In this document: one piece after another, positions 1 through 11,100 of the stretch
Numbering within the stretch: position 1 is the stretch's first letter
Layout: each line of letters starts with the position of its first letter
Source: Ciona savignyi
Taxonomy: Eukaryota > Chordata > Ascidiacea > Phlebobranchia > Cionidae
NCBI GenBank assembly: GCA_000149265.1
Contig: CH003211.1
Span: 874,599-938,598, forward strand
Length of the DNA: 64,000 nt
Reading direction: 5' to 3'
Notes under the pieces: generated by a model
What the model was told of the DNA's origin: nothing
The model's database searches: none
Seen by the model: the letters and a program-made list of their open reading frames with translations, nothing else
Program-made: the position numbers and the translations under genes

Positions 1-123
1 AAAGCATGCAAACTATAGTCGCATTAAGAAATCTGCCGCTCGAAATCGCCACATACCAACTTTACACACTAAATCTACTTTTACGTCAAAATAGGCATTT
101 AGTAACAGTACAATAAACAATTA

Positions 124-300
124 TAATGGGTTCTTATACCAAGTTGAAGGAACGTGTGAATCATATACAGCACACTTCAATAGCTCCGGTAACACGACGG
201 TGGGCTCAAGGTAATCTGGCAATTACCCATCTGTTAACCCGCTTGGTTTTCCTATTTACGAGGATAAATATGAATTTCCTATTATATCCTATCCCAAATA
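124..300 (+). repeat. tRNA-derived SINE, 5'-truncated copy
   Basis: This matches the 3' half of the SINE family seen at 47326-47620 and elsewhere: a segment close to AATCATATACAGCACACT, then GCTCCGGTAACACGACGG, then a tail of TATCCTATCCC type. The family is recognised by comparing copies within this window; the tRNA-like head is missing here. Confidence 0.65.
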
Positions 301-1655
301 TTCTGCCTACATAGAAGTTAAATTTATATGGTACAGTGGTATCTGTAACTTTAAGGCAAATGTGTCCCCTCTGCGGTGGAAAGTGCCCTAATGAAATATT
401 CTATAACTAAGAATCCATCCGTACAAACTCTACGGATCTTTTCCAAACTGAAATTTATGGTTGAATCTGTGAATTGTACCTCATTCTGTAAATAATTTCG
501 CAATAAACTTTTGACCGTTTTCACAACAAATTACTAACCTGGTACACCATAAACAACCACCCTTGTTTTAAAGTGCGATAGTGTAAAATGCGACAAAACT
601 GGGGAACCCTTATTATTGCTTGGCAAAACACTCGAATATGTACCATAACTAGGGCTGCAACAATACTTGTAAAAAAGTAACGATACTCGCAGGTCACGTA
701 GCGCGCTAATCGCGATTATCGTTAGTATAAAGATGGGAAATTCCCAAAATAACGTCTCTAACGGATGGAAATGCTTTTCTTGTTGACAATAAAACTAAAG
801 TGTGTCAATAAATAAGACTTGCAAGTAAAATCAACCTTATTTCTTATTATTTCAATAAGCTTACAAACCGACGTGTAAAACCTTAACCGGCTTTACCTAC
901 TGAAGGAATATGCCATGCAATTGCGTTAGAAACAAAAAGTTTCAAGACGCCGATAAGAGTATAGTTCGTAAATATTGCGTTCGTTAAGTTTTTGTACTGA
1001 CTTCAGTTACACAAAACATTTTTCACAGGTTAAACTTTATATATTACTTAAAACAACTTAAGTTATTCTTAGTTTGCAAGTAAGGAAAGTTAACTTGTAT
1101 AAAATTATATGTATGGTACCATAGCCGTTTAGACAGATTTGCCACAATAATACTGTTTTAAAAATTAGCAAAAGATTGTATGTTGTGTGAACTGCACGAT
1201 AATTTGTTATTCAACCACAGAAGCTACACCTACGAACACTGCGGAATTTAAATTTCCACAGTGAAGTAGTAGATTGTTTATACGTCGTATGAGGTTTTCA
1301 AAGCCGCACTTTACGCAAACAAAAATTTATATTTTTCACATCATTACGTTTTACGTCGGTCTGTGCGTCGTTTGCGTAGGTGAGATAACGTTGAGCGACG
1401 TTGGCGTTTCTCCCGTTACCAGAATACGAAACCTGCGTGTTGTCGGCCTCAGGCAAAGGAGTCTGCATAAACCTATTGTATTGTGGTGGGTGTTATGCGG
1501 CGAGTGATCCGGATTTAGTTTCGTTGCTGCAATTGTGCTGATAAGTACGTCAGAATACTGCGTGCTTATCAACTTAAATCACAAGCGTTTATTTTTATCG
1601 TAAACACAAATATTTTCTTTCAAAACTTCTTGTCAATAATATGTATCCTGTACGG

Positions 1656-1745
1656 TCGTGTGGCGGAATGGTTAAAATTTGTATACAAAAAGACTGTTTT
1701 AGGTACGAGTCCGTCATGGTTTCGAACTTTGCTCGGTGAAAGGTA
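1656..1745 (+). repeat. Degenerate tRNA-like / SINE-head relic
   Basis: TGTGGCGGAATGGTTAA resembles a Pol III A box. About 45 bp later GGTTTCGAACTTT resembles a B box. The sequence does not fold into a complete cloverleaf by eye, so a tRNA-derived repeat relic is likelier than a working tRNA gene. Confidence 0.35.
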
Positions 1746-1912
1746 ATAATAATTTGTATATTTTATATGTTTAACTTCTGTCATTGCATCTATATTTTTA
1801 AGCTAAGAAGCCGATGTAATAAAGCGTGGCATAAGTGTGACGTATAATGACATGAAAAATATTTTAAATTAAACTTTGACGGGTCTTAATGATTGCGTAT
1901 TACCATCTACAC

Positions 1913-2242
1913 CAGGGGTCGGCAACCTACGGCCCGCGGGCCGCATCCATCCAAATAAAATCATCCGGCCCAAGACATCTTACTGAAGTATTATAGAATA
2001 CGGCCAACTTTGTCATGTGCAATCTTAGATTTTAACAAAATTCAACAAGCTATGCGGCAATAATGAAAAATATGCGCATGATCGTGTCTATTGAGAATGT
2101 GTGCGTGCAGACAAAGTTGCCATCTTGAAATGTTATCAAATCGTAGAAAAGTTGATGTGGAGTTAAAAAATTTATTACGGCCCGCCAAGATCATGTTAAG
2201 TTTGGTTTTGGCCCGCGACTATGAAAAGGTTGCCGACCCCTG
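1913..2242. mobile_element. hAT-type MITE (330 bp)
   Basis: The ends are perfect 16-bp inverted repeats beginning CAGGGGTCGGCAACCT. They are flanked by 8-bp target duplications ATCTACAC (1905-1912) and ATCTATAC (2243-2250), with one mismatch. An 8-bp duplication with CAGGGGTCGGCAACC termini is typical of non-autonomous hAT elements of the Charlie type. It contains no open frame for a transposase. Confidence 0.9.
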
Positions 2243-2609
2243 ATCTATACTATTATCTTCCCACCGAGCAAATTGTTAAACCATGAATCTGTGTATATAA
2301 ACAACAATCATCTGAGGTAAAATGTGATGGCGTCAAATCTATAAAATCCACAGTATTTCCGTCAACCATCCCAACAGGGTGAATAATAGCTTGCAAGGCT
2401 TCCACTGTAATAAGCTTCCGGTTGGACAACGTTATATATCGAAACGAGTCATATAGAGCAACTGCTAAATCTCATAGCGGACAGGAATAATCAAAAGTCA
2501 AACTGCACCTATCTAATTCTACCAATCGTAAGTGTTTTAGACACCTAAAGGTTTAGTGTTTTATAGTATAGAAATGCTATATAATACTTCTGAATTTTAG
2601 TAAATAATC

Positions 2610-3756
2610 ATGAAACACTTCGTCCTGTTGGTTGTGATATGTGCTTTATACACTTCTGTACTAGGTAAGCATTTTAAACCGGTGTATTCAGTGAATTTAA
2701 ATCCTTTTCCCAAAATTCTAGAAGGACAGTCTTTTCAGAAGGGAGTGTCGTATCTGTCGCTTGCATCAGATTCTTCGAAGACAAATATTTTTGTCGACTT
2801 CAGAATGTGCTTGGATTTGGTACCGATTTCTGCAAGCGCAACAGTGAAAACAAAAGATTCAACTCTGCCGCATAGGTTTAAGGCGACAGTGCTAAATATT
2901 GAAATCTTCGGGTTTAATATGGAACTGGAGCGAATAGATCAGTCCACAGGCTGGAAAGCACATTTGATTGTGGAATGGACCTTTGTCTCTTCAGGTTTGA
3001 CATAATTTGTTTTATCCTTAAAGCATATATATATATATTATCCCCAAAGCCTTTAGTTTTCTTTAACATGAATAGATTGTAAGGTTATTTCTCAAAGCTA
3101 TTTAATTTCAGTTCGTGGTGGAAAAGTGCTTAAAAATGGGCAGTACGTATGGATGCCTGAACCAAGGGTGCGTTATATCCAGACCAGAAATCAGTCTGAG
3201 GAGAGGTGCAAAACATTGGGCGGACGGCTAGTGGATATTGTTGAGCAGGAAATATATGACGAAGTTTATGAATACGTTAGGGCTACAATGGTATCGGTTG
3301 GCGTTACGTGGCAACAAGTCTGGCTCGCAATGAACTACAACCCAGCGGTTTGTTTCCACATTTATCTTTTAAACAATACATATCCGCAGTCGTTTTCAAA
3401 CTATATACAGTGCGTTCTACTCTTAGAAAACTAAAATATGGAACAACTTGATAAGACAATTCAATATTATTGTTAATGCAGGATGTGCAGTACTTCGTTG
3501 CCATATTTATTTTTTGCATCATATTTTGGTGATTACGAAGCTGATATTTTTCATGTTTCAGCAAAACAAAATGTACACTAGTCTTGGCTTACCAGCGCAT
3601 AACAAGAACTGGCGCCATGGTCGTTGGCCGGAGCCGTATGCAACATACACCTGGGTTCTGATTGAGGTTAAAGAAGATCCACATCGCACAGATGTTGGCG
3701 TGCGAAACGTCCCGAACACCGCTGCAAAAAAAACTCGAGACCTTTGCACTATCTAG
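2610..3756 (+). CDS. Secreted lectin-like protein: H-type-lectin-like plus C-type-lectin-like domain
   Basis: Three exons, 2610-2994, 3112-3347 and 3562-3756, join in phase through GT/AG borders to give 271 aa. Residues 1-19 are a signal peptide (MKHFVLLVVICALYTSVLG). Residues about 40-128 end with a GF...W...VEWTF pattern that resembles the H-type lectin fold (discoidin and snail agglutinin family). Exons 2-3 resemble a C-type lectin domain: a Cys followed by LGGRLVDI near residue 165, a TYTWV strand, and a final Cys in RDLC three residues from the end. The Ca-binding EPN/WND residues are not obvious, so sugar binding is uncertain. The product is probably extracellular, for example in innate recognition or adhesion. 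The start is the only ATG with a signal peptide after it. The C-type-like half is the firmer assignment; the H-type assignment is an inference. Confidence 0.65.
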
Positions 3757-3854
3757 TTGTAAGCCAACAACTACTGTGCAAACAAGTATATACGATTCAA
3801 CATGCTAGAATGATATTTGAAGCTACACGGGCCTCGTGCTCACATTTTGTTATA

Positions 3855-4390
3855 CAGTGGAACCCCGCTTACCTGACCACCTATGGGACCGTCATTAAGC
3901 GGTCGCGTTAGCGGGGTGGTCGTGTTAGTGAATTTTCATTTGGAGCAAGTTTTCGTTATATGCAGTCAAAACGTCTGCCTTTTTACCAAATTACCACAAA
4001 ATGACATTATTTGTTATCAGATACTGCAGAATTAATTTAAACAACTGTTAGCACTGACGTTTATTTTTATAAGATTTAGTTTTGTTTGCCACAATTTTTT
4101 TCGTTTGTGTGTAAGCGCACATTTAATCTTATTGTTTTGATCAAAAAAGAAATTTAACCTTATTATTGTGGTGAAAATCCCAATTATTTAGCACATGTGG
4201 TCACTTAAGCGGAGTTAAATTTAAACTTTTGGACTAAAATATGGCGGTCCTGGTCTGGAAACCGGGGTGGTCGCGTTATTGAAACAGAATACAATGCATT
4301 AATATAGTAAATTATTTGGGACCGCACTAAAGTGGTCTTGATAGTGAGGTGGTCGTGTTATCGAGGTGGTCTCCAAGCGGGGTTCCACTG
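3855..4390. mobile_element. Tc1/mariner (pogo/Tigger-like) MITE, 536 bp
   Basis: Terminal inverted repeats CAGTGGAACCCCGCTT are identical over 16 bp at both ends, and the element is flanked by TA on each side (3853-3854 and 4391-4392), the target duplication of Tc1/mariner elements. The interior repeats GGTGGTCGTGTTA-type motifs and has no transposase frame. It lies between the lectin-like stop codon and the first AATAAA (4436-4441), so it may be part of that gene's 3' UTR. Confidence 0.9.
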
Positions 4391-4435
4391 TATATAGTGT
4401 AACCGTGTAATGTTTAGTTTGTTTAAATTGAATAC

Positions 4436-4441
4436 AATAAA
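4436..4441 (+). terminator. Candidate polyadenylation signal of the lectin-like gene
   Basis: This is the first AATAAA I found downstream of the stop codon at 3756. If it is used, the 3' UTR is about 700 nt and mostly MITE sequence. Confidence 0.4.
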
Positions 4442-4509
4442 CCAATGTATAAGCGGGTTAAATTTGTTTTCGACCAGTGCTTTAAATTAAAAGGAACTAA
4501 TGATTAGAT

Positions 4510-4840
4510 CAGTGCTTCTCAAATGGTGCGTTGCGGCGCACTGGTGCGCCACAGGGGTTAGCTAGGTGCGCCACACTTGCATTTCGTAAATTTACGACAG
4601 AGTGTGCATAGATCATAAACTACTAAATGGTTAGTGTCTAGTTTTCTTTTCCATTGTAACGTTAGTTCTACATTAACTCCCGAAAAGCAAGAGCGCTCCA
4701 GAAACAGTAATTTCGTTATGTGGAAAATTTGGTGATGAAATTAAACTTTTAATTTTCCATATTTTTTCTAAAACGTGCGCCCGTTCGTTTCTTAATTGAT
4801 CTCGGGTGCGCCACGAGATCAAAAAAGTCGAGAATCACTG
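4510..4840. mobile_element. hAT-type MITE (331 bp)
   Basis: The ends are CAGTGCTTCTCAAA and, reversed, CAGTGATTCTCGAC. The flanking 8-bp duplication GATTAGAT is perfect (4502-4509 and 4841-4848). Interior motifs of GGTGCGCCAC type near each end are typical of Charlie-like elements. Confidence 0.9.
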
Positions 4841-6622
4841 GATTAGATATATGAGGTCGGGTAATTCCCAGTCATATGGTAATGGAATAGAATAGTTTCT
4901 ATGATAATACTTGAAGGACTAAATATCCCTTTATTGACGTCATACTATAATACTTTTTTCTTACTAAAATTATACTAAAATTTTCAAACTGCATGTATTG
5001 TATATTGTATATCCAGACTATAGCGTGCATTTGGATAACCATTTAAACTCTTTAAAACTATTCACTATAGTGACGAACAGTCAATTAATGCAAAGAAGTT
5101 ATTTGACAAACCATTATTCAAAAACAATGCCATGTTAGTCAGCAAATAGTGGCAGATACACCGAACAATGGATTTTACAAGTAAAACGAATGCTGTATGC
5201 CAGTGTATGGGGTTGCACACCAGGCTCAAACATCTTCAATTAACGTTTTACTGGTGTAACACACATGTACTGTTTTGTGAAAAAAACAATAAACGCAGCA
5301 CTTCCGCATGCTTTCGCGGCGCCCAGTTAGGGAACCGCTGAGTTAAGCCATTCTTGGCGCGTGTTAGGTTTTAAGATAATTTGTGTTTAAACTTTATAAT
5401 TAATATCATGGTTATTTAGGGTTTAAACAATTTAATTTTTTTAAATAGTGCGTTAGTTAGAATAAAGTAGTGAGTTGTGGGGTTTTGCATAAATTCGTTG
5501 ATTCTTCTGCTGCTAAATGTACTCATTTATGAATGACTCTCACAATCCAAACTTCGTCATGGAAGTTCCCTTTATTTTTGAATAATATATACATACAGTA
5601 AAACACATAGTTTAACTAATTCTGCCAATCCTGCCATGACATTGCAGCGGCGAACGCCTCTCGCGTTCAGATTAATAACTCTGCGGTCTGTGCCTTCTGT
5701 TTTTAGACGCTCCATATCAAACGTCATAAAACAATCACACATCACGTGACAGGAGCATATGTAAATCAAAAATCACTACAGAAACACCTAATTGCTACAG
5801 AGATGTTGGTAATAAAAATTAATATATTAGGTTGGAATATATTTGTTTTATCTCCATAAATGGGAGCAGACAGCGTTATCAACGACTAAACAGCGTTACC
5901 CATTCCACTGGGTTCGATCGACATTTACATAGTTACCTTCCGATTGACGTTACGATGCAATAGGCCTACCAACTATTCAACTTCCCAAACAAGTTTTTTT
6001 TTCTTAATTTTTTTTACCTTATTAAGTTTTTCAATGGCATGTCGACACGTCGTAATCGGTCGAGTTTACAATTTTGGTAACACGGCATTTTTTCTGCTTC
6101 CTTTTTTATACATTATGTAAGTTTCTTAAATTACTGTTTTAAAGGGACAGTACCAATAAACTAAACTATGTTAATTCGTTAATAATCCCACATAGAAACA
6201 TGCAAAATAAGCTTTTTTATTTTTGTCCTGGCGATATCCAGGTCTCCCGCCAAAACAATTAGGCAGGCTCGATCATAATAAAAAATAAGTTTTGTACAAT
6301 AACTCCATGCTCTGTCTCCATCGCACTTCACTCTTTATTCGTATTTGACTCTGTAAGGTTAAACACGCGCAGTCTTGGTTTCTACGATACTAAACTAGAT
6401 TATTTGGAATAAAATCTCCACACGAAAAAAACGATAATTCCCGCCAAGATTTTTAGGTCTCCTGTTAGGGAAATACCCTTGGTAAAGTTTTATATTTCTT
6501 TTTTATTTTTGGTAGGAAATAGATTAAGGTAAATTTTGTGATCACACACTAATTATTTGGAAAGTAAATTGGAAAAACTTGAATTTATCTTTCCGGACAG
6601 TTAGAGTTACCGCGACTATAAA
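4841..6622. other. Intergenic region, no gene seen
   Basis: A sequence ending GGAACCGCTG at 5340 resembles the right end of another hAT element, but no left end or target duplication was found. A short minus-strand open frame near 5572-5769 has no recognisable domain. No promoter motif could be assigned confidently to the DnaJ-like gene at 6623. Confidence 0.5.
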
Positions 6623-7768
6623 ATGAGTGGATCTACAAGCACAACTAATGGATCTACTGCCAATGAGAAAAGTTTATATGAAATTTTGGGTCTTAAATCG
6701 AACTGTAGCCCTAAAGAAATAACAGAGGCGCACGAAAAAGTCAAGCAGAAATATCCTCGCCATACAAATTCAAAAGAATATAAAGATGCTTTGGCAGCCT
6801 ATGCCACATTAATAGATCCTGTAAAACGGGATTTTTATAATTCATTTAAGGTCATAAATGCTGATTTGGCAACTGTTAAAAAACAATACAGCTTTGAAAG
6901 TCAGTTTTTTGAAAATCCTGCTGTCAAAGATTACTTACGGGTTGAAGCAAGTACAAGTAAAGAAATCAAGCATACGCTTTATGTGTCGTTGGAGGACCTG
7001 TATACTGGAGCTTCTGTGCCAACAACCATTTGTCATAATGTGCCTTGTTCGTCATGTGCTGTGTTGAATATATGTCGATGCGTAAGTTTGGGTAAACTGG
7101 CAACTCAAGCATGTAAAATGTGCCACGGAACAGGTGTGCGCAAGCAGCATTGTATGACATGCAAAAACCAAAAGGTGATCAAGAAAAATGAACTCCTACA
7201 TGTAAAAATCGAAAAGGGAACCAAGCATGGGGACGTAATCCGCATGCAGAGCCAGCAAGTTGAAGGAAATGCGCCGGCTATTTTTTGTATTTCAATAAAA
7301 GAAAGAACACATTCTGACTTCGTACGTATGGGTGATGATCTACATTACCACAAAAGTATAAACATAACAGGCGCCATATGTGGGTGCCAGTTTGTTGTTA
7401 AACATTTGGATAAGAGGCAACTGGCAGTCTCGACTGCAGGCATGGTGGTATTTAATGGATGTCAGAAATCTATCAAAGCAGAGGGGATGCCATTCCGCTA
7501 TTCCTCCACTAACGCTGATCATGGTGACTTAATCATCCGTTTTATTGTAAAATTCCCCGATAAAATAAACCTAAGATTTGTGCCAGAGTTAAAATCCCTT
7601 TTACCTAGTGTTCCTGAATTTACAATGCCGACCGAATGCGATGAGTACAAGTTGACTGATTTTGATCCGTCTTATAAGAGGACTCATTGGGTAAAGAAAC
7701 CAGTTTATGACGACGATAAATCACATGTGAAATTTGACCGGAAATCTACACCATGTACACAGCAGTAG
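6623..7768 (+). CDS. DNAJA-type (type I Hsp40) protein with degenerate J domain
   Basis: A single open frame of 381 aa with no intron. Residues about 16-74 align with a J domain (SLYEILGL ... AYATLIDPVKRDFY), but the HPD tripeptide that stimulates Hsp70 ATPase is replaced: YPRHTN stands where YHPDKN is expected (residues 44-49). There is no Gly/Phe-rich linker. The zinc-finger region (about 137-182) keeps only one canonical repeat, C164-x2-C167 followed by HGTG; others are reduced to CSSC (142-145), C151/C153 and CMTC (177-180). The C-terminal client-binding region is better kept: MGDDLHYHKSI, KHLDKRQLAVS and GMPFRYSS at 289-295. This suggests a chaperone relative that may bind substrate without driving Hsp70. 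Lack of introns among intron-rich neighbours suggests a retrocopy. Nearest family by eye is DNAJA1/DNAJA2/DNAJA4. Confidence 0.85.
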   Translation: MSGSTSTTNGSTANEKSLYEILGLKSNCSPKEITEAHEKVKQKYPRHTNSKEYKDALAAYATLIDPVKRDFYNSFKVINADLATVKKQYSFESQFFENPAVKDYLRVEASTSKEIKHTLYVSLEDLYTGASVPTTICHNVPCSSCAVLNICRCVSLGKLATQACKMCHGTGVRKQHCMTCKNQKVIKKNELLHVKIEKGTKHGDVIRMQSQQVEGNAPAIFCISIKERTHSDFVRMGDDLHYHKSINITGAICGCQFVVKHLDKRQLAVSTAGMVVFNGCQKSIKAEGMPFRYSSTNADHGDLIIRFIVKFPDKINLRFVPELKSLLPSVPEFTMPTECDEYKLTDFDPSYKRTHWVKKPVYDDDKSHVKFDRKSTPCTQQ

Positions 7769-8177
7769 CGTTGCAACAATTCCATGACTTTTTTGACTTT
7801 TCCTATTTTTTTACTGTATTTTGGCGTACTAAATCTAAGATTAATGCAAACGTTTGATTTTATAATTTGTGTTTATGTGTATAGTTATCAATTTTGCATT
7901 TGGTTTTAAAAACAACAGTTACAAGCCTCTTATTTAACAGAACATATTGTTTTTATAACTTCTCCTTGTCCAAGTGCATTGTTAGAACATTAATCATTTG
8001 TCAGATCTATTGTAGTATTTAAAAACTGATAATGGAACATACGTTAAGACATATTTACTGCCAGTTTTAAAGTTGGTTATATGTTAATATTCAGAAATCA
8101 CCTCATTTAACTTAATACTATACACTATAATACTGTTCTGAAGCTTACAACTGTAGTGTTGGTTGATTTAACACAAA
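7769..8177 (+). other. Spacer between DnaJ-like and MCCC2-like genes
   Basis: AT-rich, about 410 bp between two same-strand genes. I found no AATAAA here. The two genes could be closely packed or co-transcribed, but nothing in the sequence proves it. Confidence 0.4.
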
Positions 8178-11100
8178 ATGTGGAAAAATGGCTTGATTGA
8201 GATGTCAAAGCGTTTGCCGATAGTAGTAATGTCACGAGCAAGACACAAAGCCGTCATATCTCATGTCCTGAAGCCAGTTCTTTTGCCAATACACCAACAT
8301 ATAAGGGAACAAAACCGTGGAAACATTCAAAAGTTAAAAGTAAATAAAGTTATTTCTTATTTTAAATTTGTGATGTGTTTGGTTGACTTGACTTTATATA
8401 TCTCGTTTGGAGAAACAATGCAGTATTTATGATTATCTGTTCGGTGGGTACATTATGGTTGGTATTGCATGACATTATCATCAAAAAACTCCACATTTGG
8501 TTGATCTTTTTTTGTCCGTTTTCGGTTAAGTACTGTATTTTAAATTTGTTTTACCACGGAATTGGCCAAGGTAGAAGGTTGTAAGTTCACCATAACATAT
8601 TAAGCCAACTTCGCTCAATTGTAGCTCTGGTGTGTTAAAACCAGGCACTGGCTAGATAGTTGTTTTCTTGGACAAGGTCGTTAGCGAACTGGTTTAATGG
8701 GTTCTACTAAAAAAAGATGTCTCAAGCGCCTGAGAGTGTGCTTTAAGTTTTTCATATTTGGTGAACTGTTTAGTATGTTACCCAATGTTATTATAAATAT
8801 CATTAAGTAGAAAATTAAAGTGGAAAATATCAAAATTTAAAATTTGTCCATAAATTATGTTTGTGATAGTCATGCAAATTTGCTCAGACGTTACCCAATA
8901 ATCCCTTCGGTTAAAACAACGCCGCCACCTTTCAGTAGTTTCATTTTAAATTGGTATTTGTGCCCGGACAAAAGGTTGTGAAATAAATATACTGCACTTT
9001 ACCATTCATGCCAATAAAACAAGATTATCTCCCTATAACCCTAAAAAATTGTTTTTAGCTGAAATACGAGACATTACTGAAGCGTGCCAAGCTGGGGGGT
9101 GGGGAAAAAGGCATTAACGTCCATGTTAAAAGAAACAAAAAGAAGTTGATTCGAGATCGCATTCGTCTTTTACTGGATGAAGATCAACCAACTCTTGAAC
9201 TTTCGTCGCTTGCAGGAATAGGTGGAATAGTGATTTATGTTTGTCGAATGTGTAAATTACGCTTGCTATTCCCATACACCGTTTGTTGCTGAAAAAGGAC
9301 CTCATAACTCATTACACACAATTGTTCTGTTATGTTAACTCCATTGTTATAGTACTGGATATATTGCTGTGTGTTATATGTCAATCCTACAGTCATGTGC
9401 AACCTCCACTAAATGCCTTGACAACATTCAAAAACTAAAGTTACTGATATTTTAAATATTAAATATGTACCCCACTACAATAAAATTCATGTTCAGGCTG
9501 TCTGTGTTCAAACTAGGGATGCACAATATAGAATTTCGAATCTTTGAGATTCGAATCTCTAGGGATTCGAATCTTTACAAGCAATTTAATAAGAATAGTT
9601 AGGATTCGAAATTAAAAACGTAAAATATTGGCTGCGATCCAACGCCCAAGAACACGCGTGATGCCGATTATGCAGACGTCAGCGTATCGTTTCAGCAAGC
9701 GTGCGACAGTGGATAACAATGATAAGAAACTTTTGGTGAATCGTCATTAAAGTAAATTCGTAATCTCAAAATTGTAAAATGGCTTCTTCATTCGTATGTA
9801 ATACCCGTAATGCGTTTCTCCATACCGAAAGTGCATCTATCGTGCGAAAGCGTCCATACATTTTCTAAAGCGGTAGCTCGGAAATACAACTTGCATTAAA
9901 GCACAACAACATTATCTTATCAGTCGTCCCATACACGTGCATCGTGGACAGACCCGCTTATAACTCACGCACGCACAAAGAAAGTAGGTCAGGTTCGCCC
10001 GGCTGTAATCACGTGGTTTATCGCTCCTTTAAATACGACGCAATTATTCCAAAGGCGGACGAGTTATTTACAGACTAAACACATTAGTATTTGCAATATA
10101 TATTTCACTTAAACAACTATGTTTTCAATAAACACAATGAATGATATCCTATGTATTCAATTTAATGATATCCTATGTGTTATTTAGTTAGGTGATTTTA
10201 CAGTGATTAATTTATTATTTTTTTACCGAGGTATAACTGTGTTAAATAGTAAATTAATGTTTAATTGTGCAAGGGCATTAATAGCTAGTCTTGACACCAA
10301 ACTGGTGAAATCAAAATTGTCTGGTGTTTGGGAGCATTTTTCTCAGCCATTCATTTCAACAACAACCTACTAGACTATTATCCTCCCTCATGGCAGATAG
10401 TGTTTAGAGATGTTACATATGATTAAAAAATATGTAATGGTAAAATATTGTTGGACTACATAAATTGCCCTCATCACAGTTTAAAAGCATATGGCTAATT
10501 CACTATAAATGAGAAAATATATGCACAGCATAGCAAATTTAAATACATGGTAAAACATTCTAGAATAGGATTCGAAATTCTAGATTCGAAATGTATTATT
10601 CTAGAATATTCTAGAATACCTAACTATCCTATATTGTGCATCCCTAGTTCAAACTACTGCCATTGTCCTACTCTTTTTATGCACTTTCTGTGTTGGCACC
10701 AGTCTTGAAATTGTGTGCTTTTTTCTGGGAAATTTTTTTGATGAATGTCTGACGAAATAACTTGGTGGGTTAGTGCGTCATCTTTTAGTTAATGCTACTC
10801 GGTTGTATCCTTGTTAAGGCACTTGATGGATAACGTTTAATTCTAGTGGATTAATTAAATGGGTTATTTTAAAACTGAATCTTTATTCATAAAACTGACT
10901 TAATCATTTCTAACACACTGCAATAGCTTCAGTTACCCGTTGGTGGCCGAGGTGATCTGACGATTGCCCGTGTGTTAACGTCCCTTCCGTTTTTCCATTC
11001 ACAGGGATCAAACATGGATATTCTATACAATGTGATTTGTTGTTATTTTTTCAGAATTAGAATACGGAGATGTTCCTGGTGCAGGGATCGTCACTATGAT

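Larger units (their letters stand above)
1..2609. other. Repeat-rich intergenic region
   Basis: No convincing gene was found here. The stretch holds a 5'-truncated SINE (124-300), a possible hAT left end starting TAGGGCTGCAAC at 650 with no matching right end, a tRNA-like relic (about 1656-1745) and a complete hAT MITE (1913-2242). The small open frames near 1274-1572 overlap on both strands, match no family I know and are treated as chance. Confidence 0.6.
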
